Source of the DNA: Thermoanaerobaculia bacterium
GTDB taxonomy: Bacteria; Acidobacteriota; Thermoanaerobaculia; UBA5066
Assembly: GCA_022071945.1 (NCBI GenBank)
Contig: JAJVIN010000046.1
Span: forward strand, 144,884 to 208,883
Length of the DNA stretch: 64,000 nt
Direction: 5' to 3'
Shown piece after piece: positions 10,801 through 17,357 of the stretch. How positions within the stretch are numbered: position 1 is the first letter of the stretch; the number at the start of each line of letters is the position of its first letter. The notes beneath the pieces were generated by a model that was not told the origin of the DNA, ran no database searches, and saw only the letters and a list, made by a program, of their open reading frames with translations. The position numbers and the translations under genes were made by a program.

Positions 10801-12806
10801 GTAATCTGGGTGAGATTCGGCAGGGTGATCGTTGCGCTGCCGGGGACGAACTCCCAGTTAGGCGGCAGGACATCCTGTACCGTCACTTCGTCGACGTTGT
10901 ACTCCTGCGAGTCGACGTCGATGGTGAAGGTCGTCGTGGAACCCGAAGCGGTCGAAACGATCTCGGGATTCGCGGTCTTGTCGACGGTGAGGACGAGAGA
11001 GACGTAGTCGTCCCCCGGAAGCGCGACGTACCCGAGGTCCAGGTTCGGAGTCGGCGTCGTGGCGAACTCCGGATTCTGGCCATACGCCATCGTAAACAGC
11101 CCGGTCGCCCAGACTCTCGCGCCGGAAAGGTCTCCTGCGGGTCCGGGGGGAACGAACTGGCTCTGGAGCCGGGAAAGCGTGTACGTCTGGTCTGCCGTCC
11201 CATTGTTGTCATAGTCCACAAAGACCGTCGTGTTGTCCTGTGCCGCCGTCAAGAAGACGCCGTTTCCGTTCACGGGCGCGGTCAGAAGCGGAAGAGAGCC
11301 TGGCGACCAGCCAAAGTAATGTTCCTTGTAGAGTAGGTTCGTCGGGAGGAGGCTATAGCCCCACTCATACAGGTCGAAGGTTGAGTCTCCGAAGCCGACG
11401 CCCCAGAAGGGGGTCGCGGCACTAAAGTAGATGCCTGATCCCACTGGAACCGATGGGTTTGCGCCCAGGGCACGGTTGAAAGACTGTGTACCGTTCGCCG
11501 GAATCGAGAACGAGCCGGAACCGGTGAGGCTTTCCCAGTTGACCGTCAGCGCCGAGCTCCCCGGATTGTAGAGATAGTAATCCGTGAACCTGTTGGCTCC
11601 GGTCCCGGTGGGCTGGCCAAATGGGGCGTAGTACGTGTTGGTCCAGTAGCCTCTCGGGAAGGCACTGAGGCCGCGCGCCAGGTACTGGTCGCCTGGATTC
11701 CCCGCGACGTACTTCACCTGAAGCGTCTTGTTTCCGTAGATGGCGACCCCGGTATTGAGGCTTCCGGGGTTCGTCGTGCAATTGGCGTGAAGCCGGCAGG
11801 CACTCACACGGTCCAGCAGGAACGTCTGCCCACGCTCGAGGAATACGGTCGAGCTGTCGCCGAGGACGTAAGTGAGCAAGCTGCCTGTTGTTCCCGTATA
11901 GGCTGTCGCGAGGGTCAGGCTGGTGTTGTTCGCGATGTTCTGGATCTTGTAGACCACGCCATTGATGGCGATCGGATTCCCGGGGAACGCATTCGTGAAG
12001 GCCGTCGATGTTCCAGTGATGACCGTCGAGCCGTTCGTCGCCGCCACCGTCCCCGGACCGGTTGTGTTCCAGTTCGCATCGCGGTTCTGATTGAGAACGT
12101 CTGGTGTCCCGTCGTTGTTGAGGTCCACGGTGAAGGTCGTGTTGTCCTCGGTGGCCTGTATCAACGCGTAGACTCGCTCGAAACCATAGAAGTAGGTCGC
12201 AGAGGTCGCGAAGAGGTCCTCGCCGAACGGGAGGATGTACGTTGTCAACTGCGGTTTCACGGGGTAGATTTCCCACGCGTCCCCCTGATTGCCGACCCCG
12301 CGGCTGTCGATCCAGACCGCCCTGGTCACGGTCACCACCCCTCCGGCGACATAGATGCGGTCCCCGCCGTCGTAACAACGGTTGCCGGGGTTCCCCTGGC
12401 CGGGACAGGTCGCTGATGCGCTTCGTGGATTGGGAGGCGGTCCGCCGGAGGGGACGTTGGTGGACTCGAAGACGCGGACGCTGCCCGGCGATGCCAGGGT
12501 CACGATCTCGTCGGCCGTCGCGACTGGGTTCGACGGATTGAAGCCATACCCGTTTTCCCAGTGGTCGTAGTAGACGGTCGTCGCGGCGCTCCACGCAACG
12601 ACCGACGTGACCGAGTGCATCGCCGTCGCCCCGGTGTTGTTGTCGAGCTCATTGAAGATGTAGTACATGTTCAGCTCGTCGCCGGGGAGGACGTACTCGG
12701 AGTACCCCGACACGGCCTGGCTGGACGCTGGCTGGCCCTGAATCACCAGCGCCACGAAGATCCACGCAACGACCACCCTACACGCGACAGCTAGTTTGCC
12801 TCTCAT
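4845..12806 (-). CDS. Giant secreted protein: DUF11 and SdrD_B repeats with C-terminal C25 (gingipain-like) protease
   Basis: 2653-residue exported protein. In order: signal peptide (about 1-30); an N-terminal region with IgGFc-binding-like stretches (VYALIQATEDNTTF, VFLERGQTFLL); a DUF11 module near 603 (LTVDKTANPEIV) and another near residue 930 (ISLTKTSSVPYSTPLY). Each DUF11 module is paired with a similar module containing W-x-E...GTDP...G-I-R-V. Five SdrD_B-type repeats follow at about 1225-1775 (for example WFDTDGDGIDDVGEPGI). A fibronectin-like stretch lies near 1840, and a C25 peptidase domain spans about 2310-2640. The C25 catalytic pair is intact: His2525 in NYVGHGG and Cys2559 in AITCSAGNF, 34 residues apart as in gingipains. 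No type 9 sorting domain, LPXTG or PEP-CTERM tail is visible; it ends EPVSQLP. The start is well supported by AAGGAGGG before ATG. Likely a self-processing or host/biomass-degrading surface protease; the substrate is unknown. Confidence 0.88.
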   Translation of the reverse strand: MRGKLAVACRVVVAWIFVALVIQGQPASSQAVSGYSEYVLPGDELNMYYIFNELDNNTGATAMHSVTSVVAWSAATTVYYDHWENGYGFNPSNPVATADEIVTLASPGSVRVFESTNVPSGGPPPNPRSASATCPGQGNPGNRCYDGGDRIYVAGGVVTVTRAVWIDSRGVGNQGDAWEIYPVKPQLTTYILPFGEDLFATSATYFYGFERVYALIQATEDNTTFTVDLNNDGTPDVLNQNRDANWNTTGPGTVAATNGSTVITGTSTAFTNAFPGNPIAINGVVYKIQNIANNTSLTLATAYTGTTGSLLTYVLGDSSTVFLERGQTFLLDRVSACRLHANCTTNPGSLNTGVAIYGNKTLQVKYVAGNPGDQYLARGLSAFPRGYWTNTYYAPFGQPTGTGANRFTDYYLYNPGSSALTVNWESLTGSGSFSIPANGTQSFNRALGANPSVPVGSGIYFSAATPFWGVGFGDSTFDLYEWGYSLLPTNLLYKEHYFGWSPGSLPLLTAPVNGNGVFLTAAQDNTTVFVDYDNNGTADQTYTLSRLQSQFVPPGPAGDLSGARVWATGLFTMAYGQNPEFATTPTPNLDLGYVALPGDDYVSLVLTVDKTANPEIVSTASGSTTTFTIDVDSQEYNVDEVTVQDVLPPNWEFVPGSATITLPNLTQITGASANPQRVITYKDRFNTIAYNNNDSTPSGTNWTTVWRESGEGTDPAAGRIRVMSDTGVSPSATALRMWGSGGRYAARMANLTGTAATLRFKYRREFADAADNVSIDVCSNATDTGTTITCGTWSNVTTISGVGNNFTDAAYAEASFALGPAFNATNFAVRFQSNVSDNTGAESIWIDDVEIETVGTGLSGPILRWPSSQLGGMAQNQRIRITFTGRTTAVLPSGTLSRNDVTATGTRTVAVGATQTFNTSDFAYVASGQISLTKTSSVPYSTPLYPGDTFNYTVTVDNPAGAPTVTGVSLYDTLPAGVSYVGPVSSNRSTVGDRFRQVLYTLNDGTNSWLANWSEVNDGGTDPTTGDIRVVNGELRLDNSASNEPSVRRTVNLSGATSAVLSFRYRTDTGVDAADTILLQAAAAGVGGPWTTVGTFTGIVGAASATATADISAHVAAGTAIRFVFTNGNYEGTNENFFVDDLFITYNVADANAANSSVPDLIYGPTLLAGQSLTLTIPVRVDNPLATGIDTLTNVVSVTAREFPIALTASATNIVTNPSALSSSAAGRIWFDTDGDGIDDVGEPGIANVDVTLKDEFGTPIATVTTDSNGRYLFPNVLPKPCTGSCPRDPATTAPYYYVEVSGGLPGGLSQTCCSGRILDNQTRRFYLAAGENRTGLDMGYTTPAGTVAFGDTVWVDTNGNGAENPGEVGLAGVTVQLYRDANADGVLQPGSDTLVATAMTAPDGSYLFAGITPTGATYFVAAATPAGYIATTPLNQRFTSVTGNTSYLTADFGFQPTGTTYSISDRVWLDGNGDQAYGGGEIGIGGVTVDLLDASLNVIGTTTTAADGTFTFAGLAGGGADYTVRITDVNGVLADFAGTTPYAQNRQRGEPNLTANIDRRNASPCAPAIAPCPSYGFRPTRAIGDTLFFDADGDGVQDSGEGGIPSVVVSLYSDANGDGVINGADAVIRTVTTDAAGQYLFSGLNNGNYIVSVPLQSGYTYSPDVFADSDPSAAGIQRAVPMTGTNVFTADFGFEPNTPTSVSGTVWDDANRSGAGSPEPGESGLAGVVVSLYSDADGDGIIETGDVVVATTTTDSSGNYSFTGVASGTYVVRITDGAGILTSYESTYEVTGGRSGPFNFQEAVNLTGGNASGINFGYAVPTPTYASVVAFEATLSAGSVVVEWQTASEVGTIGFHVERLDPKSNVWIRVHDSLLPAILTGPQGGSYRLRDATAPTRETLTYRLVETEASGLTLTYGPFRVTPEKTSTFTGTFERTARPISPENASRLTASAAEKAVFDIGGEAQTGVKAKILTAQTGLHRVEAADIAQRLGVPLATVTSAIASGGLLLENQGNVVSYLPEAGNTALYFYAEAIESPFTAQNATLASLAPGSLMQAGDTPLTLGRTPATSFADKVVLEEDRYPLILISSDPAGDLWAWDYLYASDPSLASRVLNVPVPSPASDMTPILTVRLRGSSDTPPAVDHDVSFSWNGSTLGSVGWGGFEPFTATFELPAQSLKAGDNALSLSSRLVPGAPYDLVYIDSIELSYRRAYRAVGNELSFTVAPGADVTVQGFTTNAIVLLDITDPRRPVPVWGARLAPASDGTFGLRFGNRGASERRFLATTLAKAGKPFQVAAVKASSLRSETNAADLIVIAPDFLAQAASELVSYRQRQGRSTLLVSLESIYDEFSHSLSTPYAIRDFLKFASENWRRAPRYVTLVGRGTFDYKGISGTNDNILPTLLTPTPMGLNASDFSFLDWGTPASRNMSIGRLPVLTSQELKDYLRKITANESASGAPALAVLLTADNPDASGDFLAGSESVGAYVPLSSPASRVYLSYVDASSGREAIKSALSRGAGIFNYVGHGGLDTLAHENLFSSADVAALTKVPRLSSFVAITCSAGNFAIPGYPSLAETLVLAKDSGSQAAWTASGLSNNDAGVRLNQRFFERRFVLGERVLGDLVRQSLQDIEVKSEVGYVKKIYNILGEPVSQLP

Positions 12807-12877
12807 CTCCAGCCCTCCTTCCGGGCAGTTGGCCAGCCCGCCGAACCATTACTCAGTTCCGCTCCGCAATACGAATG

Positions 12878-12883
12878 AATATA
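12878..12883 (-). promoter_or_regulatory. Candidate -10 box for the giant protein gene
   Basis: TATATT on the minus strand, about 72 nt before the start at 12806, in the only AT-rich part of the 135-nt gap after the PqqD-like gene. No clear -35 is seen. If real, the giant gene is transcribed separately from the RiPP-type cluster upstream. Confidence 0.35.
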
Positions 12884-12941
12884 GGACCAAGCCTCCGGCC
12901 TGGATAGAAATGTCGACACCCGGCAACCGCGACGCCCGCTC

Positions 12942-13241
12942 CTAGGCCCCATCAGGGCCTCCGGGTTCTCTCGCAACGATCCGGGCCTCGACCGCCCGGT
13001 TCAGGAAGGCCTGAAGCTCGGCCTCCAGAATGTCGCGAGGCGCATCAAACTCTTCCTCGAGAACCGCCAGAATCTGGCTCGTCGAGCGCTTGCCATCAAC
13101 GAGCTCCAAAATGCGCGCCCCGGTTCCGTTGATGACGATCGCCTTCGACGTCTCTGCGACCAAGACGACGCCCTTGCCCGCGATCCGCCGGAACCCAACC
13201 CCTCGCTCGAGCCGGGGAACGAAATCGAGGGCCGGGCTCAC
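12942..13241 (-). CDS. PqqD-like RiPP recognition element (RRE) protein
   Basis: 99-residue PqqD-family protein. Such proteins bind leader peptides of ribosomal natural products and present them to a radical SAM enzyme. The fold signature is visible: a beta-rich N-terminal half (GVGFRRIAGKGVVLVAETSKAIVINGTGARILELVDGKRS), then the helical part TSQILAVLEEEFDAPRDILEAELQAFL. It is the last gene of the same-strand set radical SAM, precursor candidate, HPr-kinase-like, PqqD. The GTG start at 13241 has GGAGG 10 nt upstream and overlaps a TGA (13238-13240) that would end the kinase frame if the TAG at 13301 were read through. This implies an ancestral GTGA coupling. Confidence 0.88.
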   Translation of the reverse strand: MSPALDFVPRLERGVGFRRIAGKGVVLVAETSKAIVINGTGARILELVDGKRSTSQILAVLEEEFDAPRDILEAELQAFLNRAVEARIVAREPGGPDGA

Positions 13242-13300
13242 CTTCGCAGAACCTCCGCGACGAGCCTCGGGGCCTCGAGGTCTTGCCGGAACCTCAGCCT

Positions 13301-14170
13301 CTACAGCGGCACTCGCTTCGTGACCTCCGTCAGGAGGTCGAGCAACTCTCCGAACAGCGAGGGGTCGCCGTTCATGAAGGGCGAGCAGGAGGCCAGGCCC
13401 GCCAGGGCCTCCGCCTGATCGAGCGGTAAGACTTCGTTTTCATCCGCCTTCTCGAGCCGAAAGATCGCCACGGCCGGAAAGGCACAAGCCGCGTTCCAGC
13501 TCCTCGGTCCGTAGTCGCCCGAGAACGGAAAGGCCTGCAACTCCAGCGACCCGTCCCGGGGCACGTGGAGGAGATTCAGGTCATCACTCGCCACGCCGAA
13601 TCCCGCCTCGCGGGCGAGCCGGCCGAAGGTCGACTTCCCCGCCCCGCTGGGACCGTACAGGAGCGCGGCCATCCCCGAGGTAATCATCGAGCTGCTGTGC
13701 AGGATGAGGCACTCGGGACGGATCCTGCCGATCGCAATCAGCACCCGCAGGAGGTTCGAGACGGTTCCATTGAATGCGTGGGCGTCGCCGTCCTCCGCGA
13801 ACCAGAACGGAATCTCGCCCGTCTCGAGCTCGTCCAGATTCGTTTCGCACGCGAAACACCGCCCCCGGATCGAGAGCTGCCGCCCGGCGACGCTCCAGAC
13901 CATGGGCTCGGGGCCGAAAGGATCGAGAAACCGCGGGTCGCGGGCTGGCACGGGGATCGCCCGGAGTCGGACCCTTCGCGCGCCAACCGCGGCTGGCGCG
14001 CCAACCGCGGCTGGCGCACCGGCGGGAGGAAGAGAGGCCCACGCCCGGGGATCGAGCGTCTGCTCCGGGATCTCCCCGGCCACCTCGAAGGCGAGGCCCG
14101 GCCCGCCGAACCGAAACCCGGTCCCGGCCAAGGCTTCCGGTCGAATCAACCCCGCCATCACAGACCCCAT
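13301..14170 (-). CDS. HPr kinase-like P-loop protein of a RiPP cluster, probably C-terminally truncated by a TAG
   Basis: Resembles the C-terminal catalytic domain of HPr kinase and the kinases seen in lasso-peptide and PqqD/radical-SAM RiPP clusters, where relatives phosphorylate the precursor. The Walker A motif (YGPSGAGKSTFG) lies near residues 171-182, followed by GVASDDLNLLHVPRDG with the Asp pair typical of HPrK. The start is 14170 or 14158; GGAGG lies just before. Residues near 50-63 are encoded by a dispersed 18-bp tandem repeat (APAAVGAPAAVGA). The frame stops at TAG (13301-13303) after TKRVPL. The next 20 codons in the same frame read RLRFRQDLEAPRLVAEVLRR and stop at a TGA overlapping the PqqD start. 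A Tyr-to-TAG substitution (RVPLY-RLRF) is the simplest reading. Activity of the shortened form is uncertain. Confidence 0.8.
   Translation of the reverse strand: MGSVMAGLIRPEALAGTGFRFGGPGLAFEVAGEIPEQTLDPRAWASLPPAGAPAAVGAPAAVGARRVRLRAIPVPARDPRFLDPFGPEPMVWSVAGRQLSIRGRCFACETNLDELETGEIPFWFAEDGDAHAFNGTVSNLLRVLIAIGRIRPECLILHSSSMITSGMAALLYGPSGAGKSTFGRLAREAGFGVASDDLNLLHVPRDGSLELQAFPFSGDYGPRSWNAACAFPAVAIFRLEKADENEVLPLDQAEALAGLASCSPFMNGDPSLFGELLDLLTEVTKRVPL
13983..14018 (+). repeat. Dispersed 18-bp palindromic tandem repeat, locus A
   Basis: Two adjacent units, CCAACCGCGGCTGGCGCG and CCAACCGCGGCTGGCGCA, lie in frame within the HPr-kinase-like gene. The same unit, about two copies each time, recurs at 49140-49175 and 60115-60150. 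Confidence 0.8.
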
Positions 14171-14189
14171 CCTCCCTCTTCTCTCGTAT

Positions 14190-14360
14190 TCAGGATGAGA
14201 CGACGGTACAGCCGGCTTGAGAAAGGGTCTTGATAGGACCACTGTTGCACGCCGCGGCAATCAGCTCGAGGGGTTCCTCCGAAATGAAGGCGGGAGGCTC
14301 CCACCGCTTTCGCTCCCGGGGCCGCTCCTCCGTTTCGTTATCGGGCCGTGTCTTCTCCAC
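14190..14360 (-). CDS. Candidate RiPP precursor peptide, 56 residues
   Basis: Short frame lying exactly between the radical SAM gene (stop at 14394) and the kinase gene (start at 14170), same strand. GTG start with AAGGAG 7 nt upstream, and an in-frame TGA five codons earlier fixes the start. The product has a charged leader (MEKTRPDNETEERPRERKR), a W-x-P-P segment at 20-23 (WEPPAFISEEPLELIAAA), and a short Cys-containing tail at residues 38-56: CNSGPIKTLSQAGCTVVSS. This layout (charged leader, W..P box, hydrophobic LxLIAAA stretch, small core with two Cys and two terminal Ser) is typical of precursors handled by PqqD-type RREs and radical SAM/SPASM enzymes. HPrK-like kinases of lasso clusters phosphorylate a C-terminal Ser, which this peptide has. 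No homologue was identified by name; the function is inferred from context. Confidence 0.72.
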   Translation of the reverse strand: MEKTRPDNETEERPRERKRWEPPAFISEEPLELIAAACNSGPIKTLSQAGCTVVSS

Positions 14361-14393
14361 TCGGGGTCTCCTTCACGCAAAAGAAAAACGGAA

Positions 14394-15551
14394 TCAGGAA
14401 ATGCCAGGACCGGTCTCGCCTGAGTTCGGGGACTGACTGCCGGCCGCGCCCCCTCCCCCCACGGACACGGGGAGCAAGGACAGGGACCGTCTGGAGCCGG
14501 GACGATCGGGAAGCTGGGCGTCCGGAAGCCCGGGAACGACGGGCAAAGAGTAGGCGGACGCCGCGAAGCCCGAGGCGATCTCCGCCATCCCGGGGCAGAA
14601 CCCGCCCGCGGGAAGCTGCGGCAGGGAATCCCGCGTCCGTTTCGCGGCCACGGCAAGCTCCCTCACCTCGCCAAGCCGCCCGTTGCCCGACCAGATTTCG
14701 CGGAGGCTGTGGTCGAGGATGTTTCCGACCGGGCGCCGCCACTGAACACAGGGAAGCACATCGCCAAAGGGGTCGATCGTGACGCTCGAGGAGCCGGCGC
14801 CGCACGCCTTCTCCGAGCCCGCCTCGCGGGGGACCTCATCAGGTTCGGACTCCACCTGGATGCGGGCCTGCCGGACAGCTTCGAGCGCACAGACCCTCTC
14901 CATCTCGTCGCTCGACGGCGCGATCATCAGGGGGGTCAGGTCCCCGTTGTCGCGAGGGCTGACCACCGGGTTCAGTGTCAGGAGAACGCCGAGTGATTCG
15001 GCGAGCTTCCACATCTCCTCGACCTCCGCGACGTTCCAGGACGTCAGCGTGGAGTTGAGCTTCACCCTCAGGCCAGCGCGCAGCATCGCCGGAATCACCG
15101 TCATCAGGCGTGCAAACGACCCCGGGACGCGAGTCTGGCGGTCGTGGGTCTCCGCCCGGCCTCCGTGAAGGCTGATCTCGACCCGGAAGGGCCGTACATC
15201 GCGATAGAGGCGCTCGATCGAATCCTCCGTGAAGCCGTGCCCGTTCGTCTTGATCCGGAGGGAAAAAGCCAGGTCGCTCGCCCGTGTCGCGATTTCCCAA
15301 AACCCCGGGTGCATGAGGGGTTCTCCGCCCGAGAGCGCCAGGACGAGAACTCCCTCCTCCCGGCACTCCTCGAGAAACGAGAGGTAGCGCTCTGTGGCGA
15401 CGAGCCGCCCCTTCTTTCCCAGGTCGTTGTAGCAGAAGAAGCAGTCGAGATTGCACCGGTAGGTCAGCTCCAAAAGGACCGCGATCAGGTGGTTCTCGTT
15501 CCACGCATCGGTGACAACCTCCGAAAAACCGCTCCTGGCCCCTTCACTCAT
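14394..15551 (-). CDS. Radical SAM/SPASM peptide-modifying enzyme
   Basis: PqqE/MoaA-like radical SAM enzyme of 385 residues, presumed to modify the adjacent precursor peptide. The SAM-binding 4Fe-4S motif is C33-NLD-C37-FF-C40, followed by the SGGEPLMHP motif. The C-terminal SPASM-type region has Cys250 (KACGAGSS), Cys near 268 (FGDVLPC) and a further Cys near 317 (GGFCPGM), with GNILDHSLREIWSG, a common SPASM phrase. The last 60 residues are low-complexity and Pro/Gly/Ser-rich. ATG start with GGGAG 7 nt upstream. The stop is 33 nt before the precursor start, so the two are surely co-transcribed. The chemistry (thioether, C-C crosslink or epimerisation) cannot be told from sequence. Confidence 0.9.
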   Translation of the reverse strand: MSEGARSGFSEVVTDAWNENHLIAVLLELTYRCNLDCFFCYNDLGKKGRLVATERYLSFLEECREEGVLVLALSGGEPLMHPGFWEIATRASDLAFSLRIKTNGHGFTEDSIERLYRDVRPFRVEISLHGGRAETHDRQTRVPGSFARLMTVIPAMLRAGLRVKLNSTLTSWNVAEVEEMWKLAESLGVLLTLNPVVSPRDNGDLTPLMIAPSSDEMERVCALEAVRQARIQVESEPDEVPREAGSEKACGAGSSSVTIDPFGDVLPCVQWRRPVGNILDHSLREIWSGNGRLGEVRELAVAAKRTRDSLPQLPAGGFCPGMAEIASGFAASAYSLPVVPGLPDAQLPDRPGSRRSLSLLPVSVGGGGAAGSQSPNSGETGPGIS

Positions 15552-15938
15552 CGCACGTCTCCCGCTGTGCCATTAAGATCAGATTCTCGGGGAGCCGCCG
15601 AGTGAGTCCGGTCAACGAAATCCCGTGAGCGTGTTGGCAGCGCGGCCTCCAGCTCCCTGCCGCGAGTCGCTTGCAGGATCTTTCTGGAACCTCTCGGGAG
15701 GCCGAGACTCAGCCCCGTTTGTCGCTCATGTTTCTCTGCGAGCCGCGGGCACGTTCACAGATCCTCCCGGGAAATAGCTGATGGTTGAGGTAATGTTTCA
15801 GGGGGTGGAACTCAGGACGCCAGAATCTTGAGGAGAAAACCACCGCCAAGCAAGGGCTGGCACCCGGAATCGACGCAGGATGTGACGGGGCTCACACAAT
15901 CACAAGCCCCTGGAACCAAAGAGTTTATTGAGACTCGA
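15552..15938. other. Intergenic region upstream of the RiPP-type cluster
   Basis: 387 nt with no credible gene on either strand. It must hold the promoter of the radical SAM gene (minus strand), but no clear -10/-35 pair is visible. A 6-bp hairpin, GGGGCT...AGCCCC (15893-15916), follows the photolyase stop and may end that transcript. Confidence 0.5.
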
Positions 15939-17357
15939 TCACAGTTTGAGCTGGCCGAGAGCCCGGAGCGCCCGGTCCCGCGCCACCGCATGGTCAACGA
16001 TCGGCCGCGGGTAGCCCGCCGGAAGCGAATCCGCGGTCCACGGAGCGTGAATCGGCCTCCCCGGACGCCACCACCTGGCCAATTCGCGAACATACTTTTT
16101 GACGAATTCCCCGTCGGGATCGAATTTCTCTCCCTGGAGCACGGGGTTGAAGATCCGAAAGAAGGGCTGCGCGTCCGTACCCGTCCCCGCCGACCACTGC
16201 CACCCCCCGACGTTCGAAGCCAGATCCCCGTCGGCCAGCTGACGCCGGAAGAACGCTTCCCCGCGCCTCCAGTCGACCAGGAGGTCCTTCGTCAAGAACG
16301 AGGCCACGATCATCCGGGCCCGGTTGTGCATCCAGCCTTCTTCCAATAGTTGCCGCATCCCGGCATCGACGACCGGGTAGCCAGTCCGCCCTTCCGCCCA
16401 CGCGGCGAACCGCCGCTCCTCCTCCTCCCCCGTCACCCACGGGAAGCGGTCGAACTCGCTCCTGAAGTTCCTCGAGACCGACTCGGGAAACGCGTGGAGG
16501 ACATCGCCGTAGAACTCCCGCCAGCAGATCTCCTTAATGAACGTCTCGATGGACTTCCTTCCCGCGGGGTCCGCTTCCCTCCACGCGTCGCGGCACTCGG
16601 AGAGGAGGCGCCGGATCCCCACCGTTCCGAACCTGAGGTGCGGGGAGAGGCGCGACGTCCCGTCGAGATCCATCCGGTCCCTTCGCTCGCCGTACGCCGC
16701 GAGTGAGGATTCGAGGAACTCCCGGAGCCGTTTCTCTCCTTCCCGCATCCCGCCACGGGGGTTCCGCGGGGCCCCGGTCTCTCTCCAGCCGCGAGGCCGG
16801 TCGATCGGGACCGACGGGAACGCGTCTTCGCGGATGAGCGCGGGGCTCTCGAGCCTCTCCGGAGCCGGGACGGGAAGCATCTTCTCCGCCTCGAGCCACC
16901 GCTTCGAGTAGGGCGTGTAGACGACGAACGGCTTGCCCTGAGCGTTCTTCAGGCGTCCGGCGGGAACCAGCCGGTGATCATCGAAGAGGACGAGTCTCCT
17001 GCCCGAGGCGGCCAAAGCCTTCTCCACCTCCGCCTGCAACCGGGCCGGGTGGGGTTCGAGATCCGCCGGGGCAAAGACGGATTCCGCTCTTGTCTCCTCA
17101 CACAGGCGCGCCAGGGCTTCGGGGGCGGGCCCCTTGCGAACGATCAGGCGAGAGCCGAGCCGCTCGATCCCACACGCCAGCTCCCGGATGGAGTCCGCCA
17201 GAACGGCGAGCCTGGGGGGCGAGTAGTCCTCGTCGAGGTAATAGTCATCGAGAACGAAGACCGGGACGACCCGCGCACCCTCGCGATGGGCGGCGTGCAG
17301 AGGCAGGTTGTCATCGAGGCGGAGGTTGCGGCGAAACCAGACCGCCGCGGTCTTCAT
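15939..17357 (-). CDS. phrB: Deoxyribodipyrimidine photolyase (cryptochrome/photolyase family)
   Basis: Light-driven, FAD-dependent repair of UV-induced cyclobutane pyrimidine dimers. The 472-residue length is normal. The N-terminal antenna domain begins AAVWFRRNLRLDDNLPLH. The FAD-binding domain carries TSRLSPHLRFGTVGIR, EICWREFYGDVLHAFP, GRTGYPVVDAGMRQL, GWMHNRARMIVASFL and WQWSAGTGTDAQPFFRIFNP, all core family blocks. Its ATG overlaps the stop of the upstream Fur-family gene (ATGA), so they form a two-gene operon; coupling of metal/oxidative-stress sensing with DNA repair is an inference from that arrangement. Confidence 0.95.
   Translation of the reverse strand: MKTAAVWFRRNLRLDDNLPLHAAHREGARVVPVFVLDDYYLDEDYSPPRLAVLADSIRELACGIERLGSRLIVRKGPAPEALARLCEETRAESVFAPADLEPHPARLQAEVEKALAASGRRLVLFDDHRLVPAGRLKNAQGKPFVVYTPYSKRWLEAEKMLPVPAPERLESPALIREDAFPSVPIDRPRGWRETGAPRNPRGGMREGEKRLREFLESSLAAYGERRDRMDLDGTSRLSPHLRFGTVGIRRLLSECRDAWREADPAGRKSIETFIKEICWREFYGDVLHAFPESVSRNFRSEFDRFPWVTGEEEERRFAAWAEGRTGYPVVDAGMRQLLEEGWMHNRARMIVASFLTKDLLVDWRRGEAFFRRQLADGDLASNVGGWQWSAGTGTDAQPFFRIFNPVLQGEKFDPDGEFVKKYVRELARWWRPGRPIHAPWTADSLPAGYPRPIVDHAVARDRALRALGQLKL

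Noticed and set aside
15812..15922. Short Cys-rich frame upstream of the radical SAM gene (second precursor?)
   Set aside because: It runs on from another frame of the photolyase gene, with no own ribosome site or start, and does not resemble the 56-residue peptide.
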